Virus record (IMG/VR): IMGVR_UViG_3300048591_000336
Location: 1-36,063 of that record
Length of the DNA stretch: 36,063 nucleotides
Strand: one strand, 5' to 3'
DNA from: a virus
A model generated the notes under the pieces. The model was not told the origin of the DNA. It made no database searches and was given only the letters and a program-made list of their open reading frames with translations. Made by a program: the position numbers and the translations under genes. Below are positions 30,246-36,063 of this stretch, piece by piece. Position 1 is the stretch's first letter. Every line of letters begins with the position of its first letter.

Positions 30246-30791
30246 ATGGATTATCCAGCGTATGCGGTGCGGTATTTGTCCTATGAACTGGTGCAGGCGC
30301 TCGGTGAACTGAGCGAGCAGCAGCAGCAGGTGATCGTGCGGGTGGTGTTGAAGGACAAGTACGCGGGCGGGCGGACGCTGATTCCGTGGAAGTATATCGG
30401 GACAAACAAGTTAGTGAGTGCGCAGACGTACAGCGGGCGTGGATGGCAGGACGAGACGGGCGCCTGGCATGACGTGGGGTGGCACCATCAGGCGGCGTTT
30501 CGCGCGGCGGTGGCGCTGGCAAAGCGGGCGGTGCTGGAAGCGGCGGCGGAAGAGGGGCTGGCGGATGTGCAGCGGGCGACGGGCCGGGCACGGGCGAAGT
30601 TGGCACGGCTGACCGGGGTGCGCATTGGGATGGCAGAGGATGAGGGACTGGACGCACAACACCGGCTCAAGGCGATTGCGGATAACGAGAAGCTGGCGCT
30701 GCTGGGGGTGACGCTGCCCGGCCAGGCCAACGACGAGCAGGCAGGAGAGGGCACACTGGAGGCAGATTGGTGGAAGGCAGCAGCAGAGTGA
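30246..30791 (+). CDS. Putative small terminase subunit (181 aa)
   Basis: ATG 30246 (an in-frame TTG lies at 30240). No strong ribosome site is seen. An N-terminal helical part (SYELVQALGELSEQQQQVIVRVVLKDKYAGG) is followed by a long Ala/Arg-rich helical region (FRAAVALAKRAVLEAAAEEGLADVQRATGRARAKLARL) and an acidic tail. Size, helix content and position two genes before the large terminase support a small terminase that recognises packaging DNA. There is no distinctive signature. Confidence 0.5.
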   Translation: MDYPAYAVRYLSYELVQALGELSEQQQQVIVRVVLKDKYAGGRTLIPWKYIGTNKLVSAQTYSGRGWQDETGAWHDVGWHHQAAFRAAVALAKRAVLEAAAEEGLADVQRATGRARAKLARLTGVRIGMAEDEGLDAQHRLKAIADNEKLALLGVTLPGQANDEQAGEGTLEADWWKAAAE

Positions 30792-31141
30792 GCGAGGCAA
30801 CGGGCAACGGGCAACCAGATCGGCCGCGGCCGTACGGCGTGATCGACGAGTGGATGGAGCGGAGAACCACACCGCAACCCACGCCGGCGGATGGGGATGA
30901 TTATACCTACGATGTACGCACGCCGGCAGCGCTGCGGCTGGACGATGCAGCGCGACGGGTGCGGGCGCTTGAGCAGCAGGTGGCGGTGCTGAACTGGGAC
31001 ATCTATGGCCCGTACCCGTTGGAAATGGCGCACGAAAGGGCGGCGCTGTTTGAAGAAGATATCCGCCAGGAGGTGCGCACGATTGCGAAGAGACTACAGC
31101 ACGTTGAATACCTACTGGAGCAGTGGCGCGGTGATGGTTGA
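30788..31141 (+). CDS. Small helical protein before the large terminase (117 aa)
   Basis: The start is GTG 30788, overlapping the previous stop (GTGA), with GGAAGG upstream. A disordered Pro-rich N-terminus (about 1-50) is followed by a charged coiled-coil-like helix (LDDAARRVRALEQQVAVLNW, RQEVRTIAKRLQHVEYLLEQW). It overlaps the terminase start by 8 bases. It could be a packaging accessory. No family was recognised. Confidence 0.6.
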   Translation: MSEATGNGQPDRPRPYGVIDEWMERRTTPQPTPADGDDYTYDVRTPAALRLDDAARRVRALEQQVAVLNWDIYGPYPLEMAHERAALFEEDIRQEVRTIAKRLQHVEYLLEQWRGDG

Positions 31142-32654
31142 TCGAGTGCTGGCGCTGCGCAGGTACCAACAGGACATTGCGCTGTTCAGCCGGGACGTGA
31201 TCGGCTATCCGCTCTACCGCTACCAGGCGGCGTGGGCGCAGGTGGCGCTGGAGATGGTGCACGAGCGGCGCAATGAGGTGTTGGTGGTGGAGCAGCCCCG
31301 GCAGAGCGGGAAGAACGAGACATCCGCACAGTTGGAGTTTGCGATCCTGGCGCGGCATGGGGCGCACGGGGGAGAAGTGGTGAAAACGGCGCCGACGTTC
31401 AAGCCGCAGATCGTCAACAGCAAGTTGCGCTTCGAGGCACGGGCACGGATGGCGGCAGAGCGGATGCCGTTCCTCAAGGTGCGGCCGAGCATGGGGTACA
31501 TGTACAGATTGGGCAGGGCGGGGATTACGTTCCTGTCTGCTGATCCAGCGGCCAGCGTGGTGGGGGCAACGGCAAGCCTGGCGCTGGAGGTGGACGAGGC
31601 GCAGGACGTGGATCGGGCGAAATTTGACAAGGACTTTGCGCCGATGCGGGCGAGCACGGCGGCGCCGATGATCCAGTATGGAACGACGTGGACGAGTGAC
31701 ACGCTGCTGGCAGTGACGAAGCGGGACATCCTAGAGGGTCGGCTGCCGGGTCGGGTGTTCCGGGTGCTGCCAGAGCAGGTGGGCGAGGAGAATCCAGCGT
31801 ACTGGCTGTATGTGGAGGGGGAGGTGCGGCGGCTGGGGCGGCAGCATCCACTGATACGCACGCAGTATTTCCTCGAAGAGTTGGAGAACAGAGGGCGCCT
31901 GCTGAGCGAGACCCAGTTGCGGCAGATGATGGGCGACCACGAGCGCAAGGAGCAGCGGGAGAGCGAGTCGATTATTGTGGCCGGGCTGGACTGGGCGGGG
32001 GCGGATGAGGACGCCGGAGAGATTGCCAGCCTGATGCGACAGAGCAAGCGGGACAGTGTGGCGCTGGTGGTGGGGAGTGTGCAGTACGTCAAGGAGACGG
32101 AGGGGCTGTGGGTTCCGCTGGTGCGGATACTGGCGCGATACGAGTGGACGAATGTGCACCCACTGTCGCTGAAGGGGACGCTCTACGACATTCTGCAGCG
32201 GAAGTGGCGGGTCAACCGACTGCATTCGGACGGGACAGGGATTGGGGCGACGGGCACATTGGAGCTGGGGAAAGCGCTCGATGCGGGGACGGGGAAGCGG
32301 GTGCAGGGGGTGACTTTTGACGGGGCGTGGAAGACGCACACCGACCTGGCATTCCAGTACCTGAGCCTAATTAACGGGTCCCGGATGCTCGACTATAAGG
32401 CGCCGGGGTTTGACCCGCTGGCGGTGGCCGGGCAGGAGGCGCCGGATAGGGAGGATGTGCACCGCCATACGTGGTGGCAGCGAGGCCATGCCCGGATGGA
32501 GGCACGCAACAATCAGCGGGTGCGGGTCTATGTGCCGGAGAGTGAAGGCCACGACGATCTGCTGATGGCGGAGATGCTGATGGTGGATGCGGCGATGCAA
32601 TTACAACCAGTGGCGCCAGTCGGGACGGCAAAGCGCAGGGAAGCCATAGTATGA
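31134..32654 (+). CDS. terL: Terminase large subunit (506 aa)
   Basis: ATG 31134 is chosen because upstream in-frame codons lie within the preceding gene. The ATPase domain has Walker A QPRQSGKN (about residues 54-61) and Walker B LEVDEAQD (Asp154-Glu155). The nuclease domain has VAGLDWAG (Asp286), HSDGTGIG (Asp366) and DDLLMAEML (Asp474/475), the expected metal-binding acids of the RNase H-like fold. The enzyme packages DNA through the portal and cuts it. The length is normal. The next frame, a decayed methyltransferase, overlaps by ATGA. Confidence 0.92.
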   Translation: MVDRVLALRRYQQDIALFSRDVIGYPLYRYQAAWAQVALEMVHERRNEVLVVEQPRQSGKNETSAQLEFAILARHGAHGGEVVKTAPTFKPQIVNSKLRFEARARMAAERMPFLKVRPSMGYMYRLGRAGITFLSADPAASVVGATASLALEVDEAQDVDRAKFDKDFAPMRASTAAPMIQYGTTWTSDTLLAVTKRDILEGRLPGRVFRVLPEQVGEENPAYWLYVEGEVRRLGRQHPLIRTQYFLEELENRGRLLSETQLRQMMGDHERKEQRESESIIVAGLDWAGADEDAGEIASLMRQSKRDSVALVVGSVQYVKETEGLWVPLVRILARYEWTNVHPLSLKGTLYDILQRKWRVNRLHSDGTGIGATGTLELGKALDAGTGKRVQGVTFDGAWKTHTDLAFQYLSLINGSRMLDYKAPGFDPLAVAGQEAPDREDVHRHTWWQRGHARMEARNNQRVRVYVPESEGHDDLLMAEMLMVDAAMQLQPVAPVGTAKRREAIV

Positions 32655-32865
32655 GAGATGCAACGCTCTATCACGGGGATTGTTTGGAGGTGCTGCGCAC
32701 ACTGCCGGCGCAGTGGTTGCCGACCCGCGTGGCCACCCTGCTGAGAAGCCGGTTGATTTGTTGAAGTGGATTGTCCGGCACAGCACTATGCAGTGGCGCC
32801 ACAGGCGTGGCTGCCATCGGTGAGGGGCGGCGATTTATTGGGATCGAGATTGACCGACGATAGTG
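32651..32865 (+). pseudogene. Decayed DNA methyltransferase between terminase and portal
   Basis: ATG 32651 overlaps the terminase stop. LYHGDCLEVLRTLPA is the standard start of a type II N4/N6-adenine methyltransferase. In a second frame from 32731 comes GHPAEKPVDLLKWIVRHS, the usual C-terminal block. Back in the first frame 32828-32854 reads RRFIGIEID, the final motif. The SAM-binding and DPPY/NPPY catalytic core is absent and stops interrupt both frames (32762, 32821). This is a deletion remnant with a frameshift, not a working enzyme. Confidence 0.8.
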
Positions 32866-32879
32866 GACTAGGAACGAAC

Positions 32880-34808
32880 ATGAAGCTGACGATAGACGAG
32901 ATCAAAGAGCGTGTCGAGAACGTAGAGGGGAAGCAGAGCGAGTATCGCAAGGCGGCCAGGGTGTGGGAGGACATGTGGAACATGAAGGTGTTCGACCGCA
33001 CGCCGAAAGATGCAATCGAGCAGGACGGGCAGGAGCAGGTGACGCTGCCGGTTGCCTACAACGTGGTGCATCTGGCGCAGCGGCTGATCGCCTCCGATCC
33101 TCGGATCGAGGTGCCATCCGAGGCAGCGGAGGAGGACGACGACCAGGCGGCGCAACGGCGACAGCGGTGGCTGGCGGCGTTGTGGCAGCGCACCAACCGG
33201 CAGCAGGGCAGGGATGTGATCGGCGATGCGGTGTGGCAGGCGCTGGTGCGTGGTCGGTTCTGCTTTCAGGTGCTGTGGGTGCGGGATCAGTTGCCGGAGC
33301 GGATGCGGGATCGCAGGCTGCCGGTGTTGATTCGGGTGCTCGACCCGCTGAATGTGGGGATTAAACAGGGGCCACTCTATGTGGAGTATGCGTACCACAA
33401 GGACCGACAGACGGCGGACAGCCTGGCGCAGATGTACCCCGATCTGGAGATTAAGAAGGCGAGCCGGAAGGGCAAGCGGGCAGGGCTGCGGGGCGAGGAT
33501 AAGGTAGACGTGATTGACCTGTGGTACGTCGATCACAAAGACGGGACGGTCTGGAATGCCGTGGTAGTAGAGGAACAATTCGCCAAGGAGCCGGTGCAGA
33601 CGGACTATCCAGAGATACCGATTGTTTGCGGAATGGGGGACACGGCGCCGATTGAGAGCGACCTGGGGCAGGGGCTGAGCATCCTGCATCCGCTGAAGGA
33701 TTTGTATCCGTACATGTGCCGGTTAGCTTCGCAGATCGGAACGGGGCTGCTGGCGTACTTCTGGCCGCTGATCACGGTGGAGAGCGAGCTGGGGCAGGAG
33801 GTGGGCGATCTCGACCTGCGACCGGGGGCAACGCAGCCACTGCCGGCGGGCACGAAGATCAACATGCTGCGCGCTGACGTGAATGTACCACTGGCAAACA
33901 ATATGCTGAGCATCCTAGATACACACGTGCAGATGGCGACGTTTCCAGGCGTAATGTACGGGGAGAGCGGCAACATGCAGGCCGGGTACGGGGTCAACGT
34001 GTTGGCAGACCAGGCGCGGGGACGCATTGCGCAGTTCCGCAACAATGTGGAGAGTGCGCTAGAGCATGTGAACGAGATTGTCCTGGGGCTGGTAGATGCT
34101 TTGGCCGACAGCGACGGGGTGCAGATTTGGGGCAAGGATGACAAGAGCGGGGCGATCTACAAGGAGGTGCTGACGCCGGCGGACATCAACGGCGCGTACA
34201 ACAACATGGTGACGCTGGTGCCAGGCGTGACGCTGGACGACCTGCAGAAAGAAACGTTGGGGCTGCGCATGGTGGAGCAGGGCATTGCTTCGATGCGCAC
34301 GTACCGGGAGAAGTTCATCCGGGAGGAGTTCCCAGACGATGAGGCGCTGCGGGTGGCATACGAGGCGCTGATCACAGGCGAACTGGGGCCGAAGACGCAG
34401 GCGGAAGCGCTGATTAAGTACCGGCCAAAAGACTGGCGGGCGATGGTGAGCGGGACGCCGTTGGAACAGATAGCGATGGGGTTGGAAGGGGAGACAGGGA
34501 GACAGGCGCCACCAGGTGGGCCGCCAGGGATGGGGCCAGGGATGCCACCAGGTGGGCCGCCAGGGATGGGGCCAGGGATGCCACCAGGTGGGCCGCCAGG
34601 TGGGCCGCCAGGGATGCAGGCGCCGGGGATGCTGGGGCCGGGTGGCCCGCCTCCAGTGATGCAAGGACAAATGACGCCGGAGACTCTGTTGGGGATGCCT
34701 GGGCAAGCGGCGCCACCGGGATTGTTCCAGGAGCTAGTGGGGGAAGAGCTTCCGCCAGAAGAGTTGCTGCGCCGGATGGGTGGCGCAGGCAGGCCGCCGA
34801 TGCGGTAG
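32880..34808 (+). CDS. Portal protein (642 aa)
   Basis: ATG 32880 follows CTAGGAAC. In-frame codons back to 32766 fall in the methyltransferase remnant and are rejected. The length is within the range of large portal proteins. The N-terminal helical part (IKERVENVEGKQSEYRKAARVWEDMWNM), VTLPVAYNVVHLAQRLIASDPRIEV, the IRVLDPLNVGI strand, the crown-like middle (GLLAYFWPLITVESELGQEV..PGATQPLPAGTKINML) and the long helix ARGRIAQFRNNVESALEHVNEIVLGLV match the portal plan. Residues about 540-620 are collagen-like PPGMGPGMPPGG repeats encoded by a 36-bp DNA repeat. The portal is the DNA channel at the head vertex. Confidence 0.85.
   Translation: MKLTIDEIKERVENVEGKQSEYRKAARVWEDMWNMKVFDRTPKDAIEQDGQEQVTLPVAYNVVHLAQRLIASDPRIEVPSEAAEEDDDQAAQRRQRWLAALWQRTNRQQGRDVIGDAVWQALVRGRFCFQVLWVRDQLPERMRDRRLPVLIRVLDPLNVGIKQGPLYVEYAYHKDRQTADSLAQMYPDLEIKKASRKGKRAGLRGEDKVDVIDLWYVDHKDGTVWNAVVVEEQFAKEPVQTDYPEIPIVCGMGDTAPIESDLGQGLSILHPLKDLYPYMCRLASQIGTGLLAYFWPLITVESELGQEVGDLDLRPGATQPLPAGTKINMLRADVNVPLANNMLSILDTHVQMATFPGVMYGESGNMQAGYGVNVLADQARGRIAQFRNNVESALEHVNEIVLGLVDALADSDGVQIWGKDDKSGAIYKEVLTPADINGAYNNMVTLVPGVTLDDLQKETLGLRMVEQGIASMRTYREKFIREEFPDDEALRVAYEALITGELGPKTQAEALIKYRPKDWRAMVSGTPLEQIAMGLEGETGRQAPPGGPPGMGPGMPPGGPPGMGPGMPPGGPPGGPPGMQAPGMLGPGGPPPVMQGQMTPETLLGMPGQAAPPGLFQELVGEELPPEELLRRMGGAGRPPMR
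34502..34620 (+). repeat. 36-bp tandem repeat in the portal C-terminus (Pro/Gly-rich)
   Basis: A unit encoding PPGGPPGMGPGM is repeated twice with a partial third copy. It makes a flexible collagen-like tail before the last ~60 residues. Confidence 0.75.
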
Positions 34809-34834
34809 TGTTGGAGAATCAGGAGGAATAGGAA

Positions 34835-36063
34835 ATGGCAACAGCAACAGCAACAAATTACCAGGTGATGCCGTGGAACCCCGACCAGCAGCCGGACATC
34901 TGGGCGCTGGCGAGCGGGATGGGGCAGACGACAGGAACATCTGCGCTCTATGGCACGACAGGCGGCCAGACGGGATTCGGCGGGCAGCTGGCGGGACAGC
35001 CGACGTATGGCACGGGACAGGGGCTGCAACAGTTTGCGCCCACCAGCTGGTACGGCGGCGGTGCACAGGAGCAGTACAGCACGCAGCCAGTGCAACCGAA
35101 CACGATGCCCAGCTGGTACGGCGGCGGCGGTGCACAGGAGCAGTACAGCACGCAGCCAGTGCAACCCTACGCTACGGATCGAGCAGGGACACGACCCATG
35201 CAGCCGATGCCGGGCAGCGTGCAACAGCAGATGTCCAGTCCACAGCCAGGGGATTGGAGCTATACAATGCCCACGCCAACAGCACAGCAGGCGCAACAGC
35301 AGGCGCAAACCCTGGGCGGGGTGGTGCATCCTGGCAGCCAGGCAGACTGGGACTGGTATCAGGCGAACAATCAGCAGACGGCCGCCTGGCTGCCTTATGC
35401 GCAGTTCATGCAGAACAGTTACCAGTACGGCATGGACTTCAACGAGGCGCAACGGCGCTGGGATGAGCAGAACGCCTGGACGCAGCAGACTGACCAGTTC
35501 AACATGGGGCTGGCAGGGCGCCAACAAACGATGGCGGAATGGCAGGCGCAACAGGCGGCAAGCCAATGGGATCAGCAGTTCGGATGGCAACAGCAGCAGG
35601 ATCAATGGTCGAATCAGTTGGCGAATCGGCAACAGGATTGGACGCAGCAATACCAGGGCGGGCAGTTGCAGTTGCAGCAGCAGGCGAACCAGATCGACCA
35701 GGCGTACCGGATGGGGCAGATCTCCAACGAGCAACGGCAACTAGCCCTGGCAGAACTCACACAGCAGCAGAACTACGGATTGCAGCAGCAGCAGAACGCT
35801 TGGACGCAGCAATACCAGGGCGGGCAGTTGCAGTTGCAGCAGCAGGCGAACCAGATCGACCAGGCGTACCGGATGGGGCAGATCTCCAACGAGCAACGGC
35901 AACTAGCCCTGGCGGAACTCACGCAGCAGCAAGGCAATGCGTACCAATATGCACAGCTGGCGCAGCAGGGGGGCTTGCAGAGTCGTGAGCTTGACCTGGC
36001 AGCGCAACAGCAGAACTGGCAGCAGCAGTACCAGGGCGGACAGCTTGGATTGCAGGCGCAGGA
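34835..36063 (+). CDS. Glutamine-rich repeat protein, N-terminal part (runs off right end)
   Basis: ATG 34835 follows AGGAGGA (34821-34827). The frame is open to the end, 409 codons, and matches in frame the segment at 1-859. The N-terminal ~130 residues are Gly/Thr/Gln-rich, with a duplicated SWYGGGAQEQYSTQPVQP. From about residue 165 the protein is a Trp-Gln-rich helical repeat (NAWTQQTDQFNMG, WDQQFGWQQQQDQW). From 35639 a 162-bp (54-residue) unit repeats. It is probably an elongated virion protein beside the portal. No known domain was recognised. Confidence 0.8.
   Translation, partial: MATATATNYQVMPWNPDQQPDIWALASGMGQTTGTSALYGTTGGQTGFGGQLAGQPTYGTGQGLQQFAPTSWYGGGAQEQYSTQPVQPNTMPSWYGGGGAQEQYSTQPVQPYATDRAGTRPMQPMPGSVQQQMSSPQPGDWSYTMPTPTAQQAQQQAQTLGGVVHPGSQADWDWYQANNQQTAAWLPYAQFMQNSYQYGMDFNEAQRRWDEQNAWTQQTDQFNMGLAGRQQTMAEWQAQQAASQWDQQFGWQQQQDQWSNQLANRQQDWTQQYQGGQLQLQQQANQIDQAYRMGQISNEQRQLALAELTQQQNYGLQQQQNAWTQQYQGGQLQLQQQANQIDQAYRMGQISNEQRQLALAELTQQQGNAYQYAQLAQQGGLQSRELDLAAQQQNWQQQYQGGQLGLQAQ
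35629..36063 (+). repeat. 162-bp in-frame repeats and right terminal redundancy
   Basis: A unit starting at 35639 recurs at 35801 (162 bases, 54 codons), and 35801-36063 equals 11-273 exactly. The left end carries the flank of the first unit (1-10 = 35629-35638) joined to the body of the second, as expected for an allele missing one unit. Confidence 0.85.

Noticed and set aside
32766-32879. N-terminal extension of the portal protein
   Set aside because: These codons lie in the methyltransferase remnant. A better start with a ribosome site is at 32880.

Overview
The window is a near-complete genome of a temperate, tailed, probably short-tailed (podovirus-like) bacteriophage of a GC-rich bacterium. 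Terminase, portal, scaffold, major capsid and tail genes lie next to a tyrosine integrase, an excisionase-like gene and a phage attachment site. The attachment site is the 3' half of a tRNA-His(GTG) gene. The host cannot be read from the sequence. Heptanucleotide GGGGCGA tracts and abundant short perfect palindromes suggest, weakly, a repeat-rich lineage such as Chloroflexota or cyanobacteria.

The two ends share a 263-base identical stretch (11-273 = 35801-36063) inside one glutamine-rich gene. That gene runs off the right end and resumes in frame at the left end, so the molecule is circular or circularly permuted, about 35.8 kb. The ends fall at repeat boundaries, so the repeat copy number in this gene is unresolved.

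Layout in circular order. (1) 20657-22694, lysogeny and attachment: a membrane-anchored accessory protein (-), a promoter, a small Xis-like DNA-binding protein (+), attP and the integrase (-). (2) 22837-28839, early operon on +: a zinc-cluster protein, small winged-helix and secreted proteins, a replication-initiator-like protein with iteron-like repeats and a 26-bp perfect hairpin inside its gene, a ParB/KorB-like protein, a Lar-like zinc ribbon and an FtsK/SpoIIIE-type translocase. Most neighbours overlap by ATGA or GTGA. (3) 28836-30076: small membrane proteins, an integrase fragment, a terminator, a phage-type promoter and a holin-like gene. (4) 30246-34808: packaging (putative small terminase, large terminase, a decayed DNA methyltransferase, portal). 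(5) 34835-859 and 869-9718: the glutamine-rich repeat protein and a 2949-residue giant putative internal virion protein. (6) 9735-20603: scaffold, capsid, head decoration or connector, tail genes and a PD-(D/E)XK-like nuclease.

The most unusual signals are these. A family of five promoters shares the layout TAGCA(G/C), exactly 17 bases, then a TA-rich -10 box. Each is followed by a GC hairpin and T-rich tract, and four of them are stacked in the 620-base gap before the scaffold gene. Inside that gap is a 33-base exact copy of capsid coding sequence. A near-identical 23-base palindrome occurs both in the ParB-like gene and in the giant gene. Finally, the early half (Int, Xis, initiator, KorB-like, FtsK-like, tRNA attachment) resembles an actinomycete-type integrative conjugative element joined to a phage virion module. 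No endolysin and no CI-like repressor could be recognised.
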